Counted from the first letter of the stretch, positions 13,288 through 28,200 are shown. The stretch is DNA of 64,000 nt from Neoarius graeffei (GCF_027579695.1 NC_083571.1:47156890-47220889), one strand, 5' to 3'. Notes: generated by a model not told the origin, from the letters alone. Numbers and translations: made by a program.

Positions 13288-16200
13288 AAATAGCCCTTAG
13301 GGCAGAGTCTTTAGTCCAAACACTGCGGAAGCAGTACCAAACCGCGCACCACCCGTGCGCTTTCCAAAAACAAAAACAATCCCGCCAGCAAAAATAGGGG
13401 GGTAAAAAAAAGGAGCGATCTCACCTCTTCAGATGTTGGTTTAAGTCCGACAATACATTCCTCAAAAAGGGCGTAGAAGAACAAAGTAATCCATCAACGT
13501 GTAGCATTCAATTTATTCCGGACCATTAAAGAATTCTGGAGGATATCAGAATGTTGGCGTACCGGCTTCCATCTACCCCCGTTCATTCCTCTTTCCGCGT
13601 CTTTCATTTTACGCTACTGATTAATAATCAAAACTTTATGTGGCTGATGCTACAGAAGAAGGGGTTTATGTGCATGCGTCTACTTCTTCTATTGTTCTGG
13701 TGTCTCCGATGGGACCGTCTTACAGCGCACGTAGAGGTGTGGCATGTGTATTGCATCGTTTTCAGCAAGCGTTGCGTTGCCATATGTACCTGAAATTTTA
13801 CTGATCCGTTGCCCGTGTGGACGCGATATTTAAAAAAAAAAAAAAAATCTCGTTGCCGTTGTCGTGTGGATGTAGCCTAAGGTACTCCTTGACCATCAAT
13901 CAAAGACAAAGGCACCACTGCAGTCACCCTCTGCTCTGCCAGTGACTCATCTCCATCAGCCATCAAGCTTTTTATGGTACTGGGTTCCAATTTTATTCAT
14001 TTACAGCACACTCGGTGGTACAAGAAGATCCCCAACAGCCCACCTAGTTTATACAACTACAGTGTTTCCCACACATTGACGAGACTATGGCGGCCCGCCA
14101 TAGTCTAATTTGGGCCGCCATAGTCTCAGTCCGCGCCCGCCCGCCTGCACACACGGCGACACTGACGCACCCGGCCTGACATTGCGTGCGTTGCCTATCT
14201 GAGACAGCGTGAGGAGACAACTCTGATAAGCTACATCCTGTCTGCATCTACATAAGGCAAGTTTATACAACTTTATGTAGCCTTTGACACGATTGAGGTG
14301 GTGACATTTAGGCTACGCTATTGTGCTTTATAGGCGTATGGAGAGCGCATTGATGGATGACGTTAAGTGTATTGTTTCAGTAACTTTGTTTACTTTGTCC
14401 ATTTCGTGCTGGCAAACCTACTTTTTCTGTAAGGCAACAGTAGGCTATTTTGAGGCAATATTAGTTAGCCCTACGTAGTTATCTAATTCGTCAAATTAAC
14501 TTTATCATCCTACCAGGATCAGGTCGTTTCCAAATTCACCAGCGAAGTGCTTCCCGCTTGACATTATATGTGCGCAGTCTATCCAAGTGATGGAGACGTG
14601 AAGTGACAGCAGTGATAAACTAATCTAGGTCTGCATGTACATGTTAAAAGGGAAAAGTAGTCTATTCTAACAGAGAGCGAACTTCGATGCCACTTTTGAG
14701 AATTAGTGCTAGTAGCCTTAACACAATTTGTTACTGGGGAGACGGAAGACATTTAAATTATTTTTAGCCTTTTCTAATAGACTACCTTCTAAAGGTGAAG
14801 CTATTAGGCCACATAATTAAGGGAATGTAATGTTATGGCCCTTTTCCACTACCCTTTTTCAGCTCACTTCAGCTCGCTTCAGCCCGACACGGCTCGCGTT
14901 TCGACTACCAAAAAACAGCACGACTCGGCTCGCTTCAGCCCTGCTTAGCCCCTAAAACTCGCACCGTTTTGGAGTAGGGCTGAAGCGAGCCAAACCGTGC
15001 CGAGTGGGGCTAGGGGCGTGAGCAGACACTCCCCTGTGCACTGATTGGTGAGGAGGAGTGTCCTCACATGCCCACACACGCCCCGCGAGCACGCTGGGAT
15101 CTGTAAACACCGTAAACCCGGAAGAAGAAGAATTACGAATTACGAGAATTATGAAGCCTTAGGCGCCTCGCCTCATCTATACGCTCTTGCCAGTATCTGT
15201 TGGCGTTGTCGGTGACAACAAGCCACAGCACCAAGACCAGCAACACTAACGACTCCATGTCCTCCATGTTTATTGTTTACTATTCGGGTCGTGAGACTAC
15301 CGCTAAAAAGGTCACTGATGTCACTGTTTGCGCTGCTTAACAACATCACGTAACGTCCACCCACTTTCGCTAACTCCACCCAATGTGTCCACCCACTTCC
15401 AGCCAGCACGGTTCAGCGCGGTTGTAGTCGAAATGCATCTCCAACAGCCACGCTCAGCTCGACTCAGCACGGCACGGCTCAGCCTGACTCAGCCGCGTTT
15501 GTAGTGGAAAAGCGGCATTAGTTACCTACTTAATTAAATTAACTTCTTGACTCGAGTTTGATCATTTTCAAATTTACTGATGAGTGCTTCTCCACTAACG
15601 TAGGCCTTAATGCAACGCGTTGAATGTCAGGTGACAATGTCAGCCTTACTGTAGACGCTACAGCTGTAACAGAAAATCTCCGATCCTTATTAAACTGATG
15701 CTAAATTTGTTTTATTAATTCAGATCATGAGCATTTTGAATTATTTCAAAAAGAGGAATCGAAATTCACCTCAGAATGAAGAGGTAGTGACTGAGGCAGG
15801 CCTAACATCAACTGCTTGCTGTCTTTGTCAGGATGTCAAATACCCTGTCCACACTAGGGATTTTGTACCGATACGATACTACTTTCGTACCGCAACACCC
15901 GTCCACACTAGCAACTATACCGGTACTGTAGTGGTATAACTGTATCAGTATGAAACCCACAAATGTATGGGTTTCGTACCGGTACAGTATCGGTACTGTA
16001 GCGCTTCGCTGTAGTGTGGACAGATGAAGCGGTTCTGTATCGATACAAATATAATGCGCAAAGTCACACGCCTCAATCAATGTCTTTGCTGAATAAAATA
16101 GTGAAGAACAGAGATTCGTTTGTTTCTTTCTCAACTGCCTCGCGCGTTTTATACGATTCGGCTGAATAAATGACCACCAGAAATACAGACTGTACATTGA

Positions 16201-19200
16201 CAACAAAAAGCACACACACGTTGTTTCATCCGCCATATTCTCGGAAGGAAGTTACTCGGTAACCACGGAAACATTTCGCGCATGCGCATTTCAACTACCG
16301 TGAAAGAAAACCGCAAACATTTCTCGCTAGTGTGGACAGATGCACTAAACTGTACCGGTATACTTTGTATCGATACAGTTATACCACTTTCGTACCGGTA
16401 TAAGTGTGAACACATCAAAATTGGTATAACACTCCTAGCAAGTGAGTGCGATGAATGGGGGCAGATATACCCATTACTCAGCCACTTAGCAGCGATTGCC
16501 CTTGTTGTGCCGGTGTCGAGCGTGAATTGTGAAAAAGAGACTTTTCCACAATGAACAGGGTAAGGACATCTGCAGGCAAACCAGTGATGTGAATTTCAAT
16601 TTACATTTACCCATTGTTTTTATGCTCAAATCCCATCTAAGTTCAAGCTCACTTTCACTTCATTAAATATTTCAGAGTGAGCTCTACAATCACGTGACTC
16701 ATTGTAGTAACAAGTTGTTTGCCATTTTAGGTCAAAACAGACCTTCGGAACAGACTGCAAGGAGAGCACCTGGCCGCCTGCTTGAGGATTTCCATTAACG
16801 GGCCACAACCAGAAGATATAAAATTATGAAAGGGCACTCGAACGCTTTCTCAAAGCCAAGAAAAATCAAATGCACAAGTGCAGGGTGTGGTCTTTGTAAA
16901 TAGGGCAGGCATTTGTCAGGGTCACTTTTGACATACAGCAGAGCTAGAAGTCCTTGTTTTGTAGGACTTTTTGTAGGAATTCAGGGTGTGAAGTATTGTA
17001 GGATTTTTGGTTTGGTTGCTATCTGTAATATGTTCTTCTTGTAGGACTGCCCTCTGTAGCAACATGCTAAAATAAAATACAAGGTGCATAACCAATACCA
17101 ACGAATTTGTTCTTTGTTAGTCTTAGTTTAGTAGTATTAGTAGGCTAAACAACCCCCGCGCACCCTTGCAATTCAACCGGACACATGCACCATGCGCTAA
17201 ACAACCCCCCGCGCACCCCTGCAATTCAACTGGACACGCACGCCACGCCCCCCCCATAGTCTCCAAAATTTCTGTGGGAAACACTGAACTAAAAAGCTGA
17301 ATGAACATCCTCCAAGAGTAGCGATTCCATATTTTTTGCCAGGGGTTGTATTCACACACACACACTCAAGTGTGTGTATAAGCGACTTGCACACAGCACT
17401 ACAGCGCAGCTCCTTGGAACTTGCATCTTACACACACACGCAACCTTTATTTGGATCATCTGTGACCATGAACTTACAACCACACATTGAACAGATTTTC
17501 TCTTAAAAGCACTCCCAACATAATTAATTGGAGACAAATAGTTATTAATATACTGATAAGACAATTTTATACTTTGGATTTTTAAGACTATTGATAGACG
17601 TTGTGCCACAGTACTATGGAAGTGTGAACGAGTGTGTGATTGGGCATTAATCTACTTCAGTTATTATTGTTGATAAGTCCTTCTAGATTTTTCTTTCCAA
17701 TGTCATTTTAATATTTAAAAATGGTATTTTACTATGCAAACATATTTAAAATAATTTCATAACTATTGAAACAAACATTTAATGATTAAGTAATAGCTAA
17801 CTAAATTGTCATTCATCATTAAATATTCTTAAATTTGTACTGATAAGCTTTAGTTTGTCGTCATTTTGGGTTTTCCTATCCAGGAAGTAGAGAGGCATCT
17901 CTTCATAGCACATACCTCCACAGAGCTACAGTATTATCATCTACATGTACACATTTTAGTAGCAGGGTTACGAGCCCCTCCGGTTTCCCCCACAGTCCAA
18001 AGACATGCAGGTTAGGTTAACTGGTGACTCTAAGGCTACGTTTACATTAGACCGTATCTGTCTCGTTTTCTTCGCGGATGCACTGTCCGTTTACATTAAA
18101 CCGCCTGGAAACGCTGGGACATGGGAATCCGCCAGCGTCCACGTATTCAATCCAGATCGTGTCAGCTCCGGTGCTGTGTAAACATTGAGAATACGCGGAT
18201 ACGCTGTGCTGAGCTCTAGCTGGCGTCTCATTGGACAACGTCACTGTGACATCCACCTTCCTGATTCGCTGGCGTTGGTCATGTGACGTGACTGCTGAAA
18301 AACGGTGCGGACTTCCGCCTTGTATCACCTTTCATTAAAGAGCATAAAAGTATGAAAATACTGCAAATACTGATGCAAATACGGCCCATTGTGTAGTTAT
18401 GATTGTCTTTAGGCTTGCCATCCTTCCACTTGCAAGTGGTAAGTGATATGCGCTGGGATCTCACACACAGCGGCTCAGTCCCGAATCACAGCTTGTTCAC
18501 TTCACTCGTGCGCTGTGTGAGCTGCGCAGGGCCGGAGTGCGCACCCTCCAGAGGGCACTCGCTGTTCAGGGCAGAGTGATTTGGAGCGCAGGATGCCTGC
18601 GGAGCTGAGCGTATCCATGTATTGGTATTGCTGTGTGCACGCAAATCGTGTATTGGTGTTGCTGTGTGCACACTAATCGTTTTAAAAACGTTAATCTGAT
18701 GATCCGCTGATACGGTCTAATGTAAACATGGGCTAAATTGACCGTAGGTGTGAATGTGAGTGTGAATGGTTGTCTGTGTCTATGTGTCAGCCCTGTGATG
18801 ACCTGGCGACTTGTCCAGGGTGTACCCCGCCTTTCACCCGTAGTCAGCTGGGATAGGCTCCAGTTTGCCTGCGACCCTGTAGAACAGGATAAAGTGGCTA
18901 CAGATAATGGATGGATGGGTTACGAGCCCACTTCTGTTACCCCCCCGTTTCTTCTTTCCTCAAATTTTTATAGCCTGTTGAATGCTTTCCTTTTATTCTG
19001 CACTCATTTCTACATAACTTCAATGAATAAGGCAATGGACTACATGTTTTTCACAATATAACTCATATTAATGCTACCCAACCTCACTAACAATGAGATT
19101 TTATGATGGGGGGGACAAGATAGCAAAAGACTTGTACACACAAATGACAATTTGCAAACTTACAGCTTCAATACACGTACTAGCTACAATTAAGCATAAC

Positions 19201-22200
19201 CATGTTAGCTGTGGGTACAAAGAACAAATGATGGTGCATATTATCCCCTTGCATTCTGCACAAGACACTGCTAACTGCCATTCAGCAGCTTCTGTTCATG
19301 TTTGGTCAAGCTAGTCTTATATGAGTCTTACTGTATATATAAAACTAAAAAGTTTCAGAATAGGACTTTTTGTTACTATACCTGGAAGAAAACGAAGCCA
19401 CACAGGCCCAGCACACGAGCCTTCATTGACCGGTTGAAGTAACCTTTCTTCCAGAAATACATGGTGGGCAAGATGTAAGCCAACCCCACTAGCCTTCCCC
19501 ACATACGGTGCGCCCACTCCATGTAGAAGATGAACTTAAACTCAGTAAGGGTCATGTCATGGTTCATTCTGTTGGAAATGAAGGTAGTGTACATGATAAA
19601 CGTGAACTGATATTAGGAATAACAAGGAACCAATAGCAACATGTTTGTGTTCGGTTTCTCAGATGTTCATCATTACCAAAAAAATATAAACCTATGTCCT
19701 ATGTATTTCTATTTCATTGTATTTTGAGAAACAGGTCAAGATTCTGTGTTGGAGTGAGCAGGATTGGTCAAGATTGTCTGCAGGAGCAGGTGGGATTCGT
19801 CACGAGTGTTTTCAGGAGTGGGCCTGACTTGTCAAGTGTGTATAAGGGAGAGTGATGGATTGACAAGATTGGCCAAGAGTGTCTGGCTTGGGGGGGGGGG
19901 GGGGGGGGTGCTGCTGCTGATCAAGATTGTCTGTAGAAGATTGGGCAAAAGTGCTTGTAGGAATGGGTGGGATTAGTCAAGAGTGTCTGGCTGAGTGGGG
20001 GTATTGCTCATGAATGTCTGTGGAAGATTGGTCAAGAGTGCTTATAGGAGCAGGTGGGATTGGTCAAGAGTGTCTGCAGGAGAGGAAGGAATTGGGCAAG
20101 AGTCTTTACAGGAACAGGAGGGATTGGTCAAAAGGGTCTGTTGGAGAGCGCGCCATTATTCAAGAGTGCACAGACGATCAGTTGGGATTGGTCAAGAGTG
20201 TCTGCAGGAGTAGTGTGATTGGTTATGCGGACCATATAGGGGAGTATGAGGGATTGGTCAAGAGTGTGGAAGTAGGTGGGATTGGAGTGTTTGGGGTAGT
20301 GAAGGATATTGATCAAGTGTGTCTACAGAAACAGGACGGACTGGTCAAGAGTGTCTGCAGGAGTTGGCCAAAATCGTCTGTAACAGTGGGCTGGATTAGT
20401 CAAGAGTACCTGCAGGTGTGGGCAGGACTGGTCAAGAATTATTGCAAGAGCAAGTTGGATTGGTTAAGAGTGTCTGTGGGACTGGGAAAAACTGGTCAAT
20501 AGCATCTGTGACAACACAAGGGACTGGTCAAGAGTGTTTGCAGGAGAGGGAAGGATTGGTCAAGAGTGTATGGGGTGGTGGGGATATTTATCGACAGCAT
20601 TTGTGGTAGCAAGTCTGATTGGTGAAGAACGACTGTGGGAGTGGGAGGGATTAGTCAAGAAATTCTATGAAAGTGAGGGGGACTGGTCAAGATCGTGTGA
20701 GGGAGCGGATAGGGTTGATCAAGAGTGTCTGCTCATTACCTCCAACCTCTTGTATCCTGTGACCTGACCACCATCACTTAAAACTTATTTTAATTTTCTT
20801 CTATTATGTTGATTTTGCCTTAATATAAAAATAAAATTGCTAAAACTGAAGCACATTTTCCTTTTCACAATGAAAAAACAGGTATTACAAACATTACCAC
20901 CCAATTAAATAGTTAAATATAAATTTGTTAAAAAAAAAAAAAATGGAGTAAGCATTAGTGTGGGTACCCACAGGAGAAAAATCAGACTCACATTTTAAAC
21001 TCAGGAAACTGTTGGTATTTAGAGAACTCTGCCTCCCACTCAGCCTGTGTCTGAGGCGGCTTCATCTCTTTCACCAAGTGCCAGTCCACCATGGAGAGGC
21101 CCGACTCGGTCAGTCTGGATAAACAAATCAGCTTCAGTTGCACACAAAGCACATTTTAACAGATTTTGTAAGGAACCACTGTACCAACTGCAGTGCCTCT
21201 GGCACAGCTGAGAGTATAGGACCTGGTTTAAAGGGAAAAATAGCAATTGATCTTCTGATCAGAATTTTAATGACTGAATTTTCCACATAGAATTAAGGAA
21301 TGGTAAAGCTTATGTATATGACAAAAGAGCCTTAAATGTTTAAAAGGTGAAATGCCTTAAACTTCCATGTGACTTATTGTTAAATAAAGAGGGTTTTTTT
21401 TAGTATGCATTTTATATGTTGCTATGGCACCCAGCTTGGACATCAAAAACACATTTATATCTGTGTTTCTAGGTCGGCTTTTTATAATAATAGCAACATT
21501 ATGATTACCTAGCAGGGTTCTCCAGAAAAAAAAATTAAAGTAGTCGGCTAAAATGAATAAAAAGTAGTAGGCAGCTCTGGAATTTGCCAAAGGTACGCTA
21601 ATGCTAGGGAGGTCTGGGAGCATGCCCCCCCAAGAAAACTTTGAAAATTTACCTGCCTTCTGGTGCATTCTCAGCTAATACATGACTAACCATTTCCCTG
21701 TAAAATACTTGCAAAACATGTATGAAATTTCCCTCCAGATGGGTGCATGCACGCTTGGCTTTCTCAGTTACCCTCTGTAGTATGCTGCCTGGCTCTATAA
21801 CATAACTACATACGTGGTCATGTGGTCCGGCTAAGCCAATCAATCAGAGCGCGAGAATCGATCAACAAATATGGCGTTGCTCCCAGTCATGATGGAATCC
21901 GAATCAAAGACAATTTCATGGTGGAATAATTGGATTTGCTGCAAATTATGGGCAGCGAAGACGATTTTAAAAAAAACAAAACAAAACAAAAAAAACCTTG
22001 AACATTGAAAGGCAAGTTGAGTTTTTTCTGGGATTGAGTAGTCAGCGCAGACCGTCTGTGTAGGCGGAGAAAACTGCTAGTTGCCAGCACTTCTGGACAT
22101 CTCTGTCTAGGTATGTAACAATTCACACAAATCGAATTACCCATAATGTTTTTGAAAGAAAAAATTAGATGAAAAGTTTTATTGCCAAAAAAAAAGCATT

Positions 22201-25200
22201 TATTTTCCCATTATCTTATTTTGCCTCTGTCCCAACTTATTTGAGTGTGTTGCAGGCTCAACACAAGAAATTCTAACTTCGTTTATATTTACAAAAATAC
22301 TACTGAAAATATTTTTTGTACTATTGTCAGTTACAAGCAAACAAAAAACAAAAAACCCAGATTTTTGTTTTTATTGTATTTTGGAAAATATCACAACTTT
22401 CCTGGAAATACGATTTGTATGGAAATAGGGCCTCAGATGACATTCCATGGTTCGAGTGCATTTACAGCCAAAGGCCAGTTCTGGTCCATTACAAAGGAAC
22501 AACCATATGAAAACGGAATGGCTCAGTTCAAAGAATTTAAAATATAGATACTCTGACAAAATATCTTCCATTTCACGGGACAATTTAAGATGCATGACCT
22601 GGGATGTCACCAAATTGTTGCAGATTGATTTTCGAATATCACTAACATTAAAAAAAAAAAAAAAAAAAAAAAAAAGGACACTCTACTTGGCACAGAGGAT
22701 TCCAGGAAGGACGAACCGTCCCCTTTTTTCAAGCCTGTGGTCCGAATACCAATGGGCACAAATTTTACATTAAACAAAGTGTGTGTTACTCAACTCTGAA
22801 TAGAACCCAACAGACAATAACTTTAATAAGGCACCTTTGCTGGGCATCTGCAACATATAGTGTCTTGCAAAAGTATTCATCCCCTTTGGTGTTTGTCCTG
22901 TTTTGTCGCATTACAAGCTGAAATTAAAATGGATTTTTGGAGGGTTAGTACCATTTAATTTACACAACATGCCTACCACTTTAAAGGTACAAATTGCTGT
23001 TTTATTATGACACAAACAATAATTAAGATGAAAAAAAACCCAGAAATCTGGAGTGTGCATAGGTTTCCACCCTAAAAGTCAATACTTTGTATAGCCACCT
23101 TTTGCTGCAATTACAGCTATAAGTCTCTTGGGGTATGTCTCTATTAGCTTAGCACATCTAGCCACTGGGATTTTTGCCCATTCCTCAAGGCAAAACTGCT
23201 CCAGCTCCTTCAAGTGAGATGGGTTGCGTTGGTGTACAGCAATCTTCAAGTTATGCCACAGATTCTCAATTGGACCGAGTTCTGGGCTTTGACTAGGCCA
23301 AGACATTTAAATGATTCCCTTTAAACCACTCCAGTGTAGCTTTAGCAATATGTTTAAGGCTGTTGTCCTGCTGGAACGTGAACCTTCGTCCCAGTCTCAA
23401 ACCTCTGGCCGAGTCAAACAGGTTTTCCTCCAGAATTGCCCTGTATTTAATGCCATCCATCTTTCCTTCAGTCCTGACCAGCTTTCCTGTCCCTGCAGAT
23501 GAAAAATATCCCCACAGCATGATGCTGCCACCACCATGCTTCACTGTAGGAATGGTGTTCTCAGGGTGTTGGGTTTGCGCCACACATGGCATTTCCCATG
23601 ATGGCCAAAAAAAAAAAAATCAATTTTAGTCTCATTTGACCAGAGAATCTTCTTCCATGTGTTTGGGGAGTCTGCTACAGGCTGCTGGGCAAACTCCAAA
23701 CGTGTTCTCAACCCTTGTGTGGTGTTCATATTTTTGTTACTCAGCCAGTGTTTGTGGGTCTGGTGGACCCGCTGCATTTTGGTGCTTTAAATTTAACACA
23801 AACAATTTTACATGAAATGCTTAACAGATGTTTACTTCACCCCAATTACAAGCAATATACGAGCAGCATACATGGTTTTAAAAAAAAAAAAAAAAAAAAA
23901 AAACACACTATACGAGGGTTAAGCAATGACTTTTTCTGGCCACTCTTCCATAAAGCCCCACTCTGTGGAGTGTACGGCTGAAAGTGGTCCTATGGACAGA
24001 TACTCCCATCTCTGCTGTGGATCTTTGCAGCTCCTTCAGTGTCATCTTTGGTGTCTTTGTTGCATCTCTGATTAATGCCCTCCTTGCCCGGTCTGTGAGT
24101 TTTGGTGGACGGCCTTCTCGTCAGGTTTGTAGTGGTGCCATATTCTTTCCATTTTGCTATAATGGATTGAATGGTGCTCCCTGGGATATTCAAAGTTTGG
24201 GATATTTTTTATAACCCAACCCTGATCTATACTTCACAACTTTGTCTCTGACCTGTTTGGAGGCTCCTTGGTTTTCATGTTGCTTGCTTAGTAGTGTTGC
24301 AGAGTCAGGGTCCTTCCAGAACAGGTTGATTTATACAGACATCATGTGACACTGATTGCACACAGGTAGATCTTAATCAACTAATTATGTGACTTATGAA
24401 GTGAATTGGTTGGAGCAGCTCTTATTTAGGGGTTTCATACAAAAGGGGGTGAATACCTATGCACACTCCAGATTTCTGGTTTTTTTTTCCCAAATCCTAA
24501 TTACTGTTTGTGTCACAATAAAAAACAATTTTCACCTTTAAAGTGGTCGGCGTGTTGTGTAAACCATATGGTGCTAACCCTCCAAAAATCCATTTTAATT
24601 CCATCTTGTAATGCAAAAAACAGGACAAACACCAAGGGGGATGAATATTCCGTTTTCTCTTTACACCTTGGCTTTCCATGTCTAGTTACAGCCTCTGGCT
24701 GTGTCTGATATACTGGACACACACCTTGCATCCACAAAAGGCTGTACACCAGTTTTCCAAGTGAAAGCAAACTTTTGAACAACATAGCTCAATTAGATTT
24801 CCAGAGCAAGACACAGTCACTGTATTCACATCTGTAAAAGTTCTGTCACTGATGAGTATTGATGAATTTAGAAGAAGCAGCCTCTGTCACATGTACACTC
24901 AAGCACAGACTTAAGCACACAGTGAAATTCCTCCTCTGCATTTAACCCATCTGAAGCAGTGAACATTAGGGCTGTAACGATATGCGTATCGAAATCGAGA
25001 TACGCAGAGCCACGATCCGTATCGCGATACAAGAAGGCAGAATCGCGGTACACCCTTTCAAACTTCTCCTCAGCCCAAAAACAGAGGCGCTTCCAAACTT
25101 CAATTTATGAATACTTTACTTTTTATTTAAATTACATTTTAAACTTACTTAAATTACTTTTATTTTTTTATATCTATTAGTAAGTCGTTTTTTCGCCGAC

Positions 25201-28200
25201 CTGTGACAATCTTCTGCGAGTCACGCAACGTCCACACTCGCCACTGGCAGAGCATTCATTTCTTTTAAGCGGTCGCCATTCTGGTTGCGACGCGGGGAGC
25301 GAATCTGTAAACAAGCAGCTCATTGGCTGGCTAGGTGTGCCACAAGCCAATCACAATCACTTGACCGGAAAGGCATGCAGTGTTGCCAGATTGGGCGGGT
25401 TTAGGTGCTTTTTGGCTGGTTTTGAACATATTTTGGGGTGGAAAACGTTAGCAATATCTGGCAACACTGAAGGCATGTCTGCTTGGGCGGAAGCCTTCTG
25501 CGGCAGTTACATTTTGACACGCGAGCAATGTTTCACCATAAAAATTCTGTAATTTCCATCTGTTTTCCGCGATCACAGAAAATCATTGGCCCTATGAGAG
25601 TGAGACAGTGAGAGAGCCCCCCCCCAAAAAAAAATCTTGACGGATTTACACGATTTGGAAAAATGACTTTTTCAGAACCGAAAAAAACAGAGCTTCCGGC
25701 TCAACAGTATTATTTTGAGAAATAAAACAAACAATCTTTGGATATACATTTGTTCATTTTTGCATACATATTACTCATTCTCTGCAGTGGTCTGAATTAT
25801 TTGTTATTAAATAGTTAATGTAATTAAGTAAATGTTAATAAGTCAAATTTACTACTTTAAAAAAAACTTTTTAAAAAAAAAATCGTGGGCGTATCGAATC
25901 GTGGGTCAAAAATCGCGATACGAATCGAATCATGAGTTGGGTGTATCGTTACAGCCCCAGTGAACATGCACACAGAAGTGAGCAATGTGCACACACATAC
26001 GGTATACCCAGAGCAGTGGGCAGCTGTGCTATAGCACCTGGGGAGCAGTTGGGAGTTAGATGCCTTGCTCAAGGGCACTTCAGCCATGATACAGTGGGAG
26101 GGGAAAGTGCTGTTCATTCACTTAACTCCCTTCACATTTTTCCTGCCGGTCCCGGGAATCGAACTAGTGACCCTTCAGGCCATGGCTGCCTACATTTACA
26201 CTACATACATTTTTTGTGTTTGTGTGTGAGAGAATCTATACTTCTTGATGTTTATTAATGTTATGGAAATACTCATGTTGTATAGAAAACATTATATGAA
26301 CACTTTCACAAGTTTAATACAAGTAATATGCATAGTTTTGGGTGGCACGGTGGTGGAGTGGTTAGCATGGTTGCTTCACAGCAAGAAGGTCCGGGTTCGA
26401 GCCCAGCGGCCGGCGAGGGCCTTTCTGTGCGGAATTTGCATGTTCTCCCCGTGTCTGTGTGGGTTTCCCCTGGGTGCTTCGGTTTCCCCCACAGTCCAAA
26501 GACATGCGGTTAGGTTAATATGGGACGGCCTTAGGCTGAGGTGTGCTTGAGCGAGGCACTGAACTCCCAACTGCTCCCCGGGCGCTGTTAGCATGTTTGC
26601 CCACTGCTCTGGGTATGTGTGTGTGTTCATTGCTCACGTGTGTTCACTGCTTCAGATGGGTTAAATGCAGAGAGGAATTTCACAAGTGTGTGATGGATAA
26701 AAGTTGTGCTTTCTTTCTTTTTCTTTTAGTATGCCATGTTGAACAGTTCTCGCTCGCTCACTCAGTGTGTGTGTCTGTCTACAGTAGGGAAAAACACACA
26801 AACACTGCAGATCAGGACCACACCAGGACTAGGGTTTGGAACCACCACTTACATCAATTAAACTGTAGTGAAACTCAAGGCATTTAGGTCATGATGTATT
26901 GGTTTCCAATATTTCTGACCTGGTTACTCCTCCCAGAACAACCGCGCCCAAAACGAGGCCACTGCAGCCCACCAGCCAGCGCCCCACAATCCGATCTGAT
27001 GCTGCACTGGGGAGTGCTTTGGAGGAACTCTGTGCAGATACAGTCTGTCCCACCGCTGTGTTCTGCCCTCTCTGATACAGCCATTGTCTCAAAGGTGTGG
27101 GCTGAAATAAAAAGCACACACAAGCAGAGTCAACAACAGCAATGTACAGGAGGAGGCTTTAGTATCTGGGCAATCAATCAGAAACACAAATCAGTAATCA
27201 ATGCAACTTTCTGCCATATTAGCTGCTCTTTACAAAGAGGGTATTTTTACCATCTCACAGTTCCTGACCTCGGGTTACTACGGCTATGCTAAATTGCCCC
27301 GAAGTGAAAATGAGTGAGTGAGATGTGTGTGTATGGTGCTCTGTGATGGCCTGGTGTCCCATTCAGAATGTATTCCCGCCTCCCACCCAGTGTTTCCCAG
27401 CATAAGCTCCAGATCGATCATGGTTACTTAAAGGGACATATTTAAACCCCGCCCCCAACAACTCATTTTCAGTTCTTGTATGCATGCATTTGGGTATCTG
27501 GAGCGCTGACCAACCCACAAACTCTGAAATAATGCTACGTTCACACTGCAAGGCTTAATGCTCAATTCCGATTTTTTTGTGAAATCCGATTTTTTTGTGA
27601 GGTCGTTCACATTAACAAATATGCGACTTGTATGTGATCCTCAGTATGAACGAAAAGCGACCTAAAAGTGTTCCGCATGCGCATTGCAGGATACGACGAC
27701 GTCACACGCAGTGAGCATGGCCAGTGTTTACGGAAGTAAAACCGCCCGGTTGCGGTATGACTCATCCAATCTAGCTTGAATAGCTGTATCCCCCCAAATG
27801 GAAATCAGCTCCCTAACCTCTGCGTCCTTCCATTGAGAAGATTCAGAACCTTCACAGCCCGAAGCGTCCCTCGCATTGATGTCATGCGCAGGGGCGCAGA
27901 TACGTTTTTTGAACTGGGGGGGACAAAGCTGCCAGCAAACCAACCCCAACCCCGATATGCCTGTCAAACTTGTTGTTAGTAACCATAGCAACCAAGCTCG
28001 AGCTCGAACCTGTGCAGTCTGCGCAGCTCAACCAACCGAATATCAGTCTTTGTTTTATGTGAGTTGTTGCAACTATATGTATACACTGCTGTGCACCTCA
28101 ATAAACCGAATGGTAATTAGTCTTTTGATTTTTCCGTGAGGTTTGCCTTATGCAAAGAAAGACAGCATAGACGTTTTTTCCTCCCTATAAGAAGGGGGGA

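Larger units (their letters stand above)
14060..17286 (+). mobile_element. decayed hAT transposon with transposase remnants, hosting two Harbinger-like MITEs
   Basis: CAGTGTTTCCCACA at 14060 is inverted at the right end (TGTGGGAAACACTG, to 17286). AACTA flanks both ends, a possible remainder of an 8-bp duplication. Inside are the N-terminal and C-terminal parts of a hAT transposase (15727 and 16417) interrupted by MITEs 14836-15517 and 15841-16416. It lies in cox15 intron 4. Confidence 0.8.
22858..24648 (-). mobile_element. Tc1-like transposon copy B, 3' end cut off
   Basis: The left end TAGTGTCTTGCAAAAGTATT follows TA, as in copy A. The right side ends at GGGGGATGAATA without the terminal TTTGCAAGAGACTG, so it is truncated. 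A roughly 0.2-kb TTAA-type element is nested inside (23712-23917). Confidence 0.82.
24870..26192 (-). mobile_element. type B SINE on the minus strand, split by a hAT element
   Basis: The head, with B box TTCGATTCCCGG on the minus strand near 26163-26153, and the tail CTTCAGATGGGTTAAATGCA (24955 downwards) belong to one SINE separated by hAT 24966-25958. The hAT target duplication AGTGAACA lies in the SINE tail. Confidence 0.8.

Noticed and set aside
20014-20502. 162-codon open frame
   Set aside because: Repetitive LVKSVCR-type peptide from the intronic minisatellite, with no splice context.
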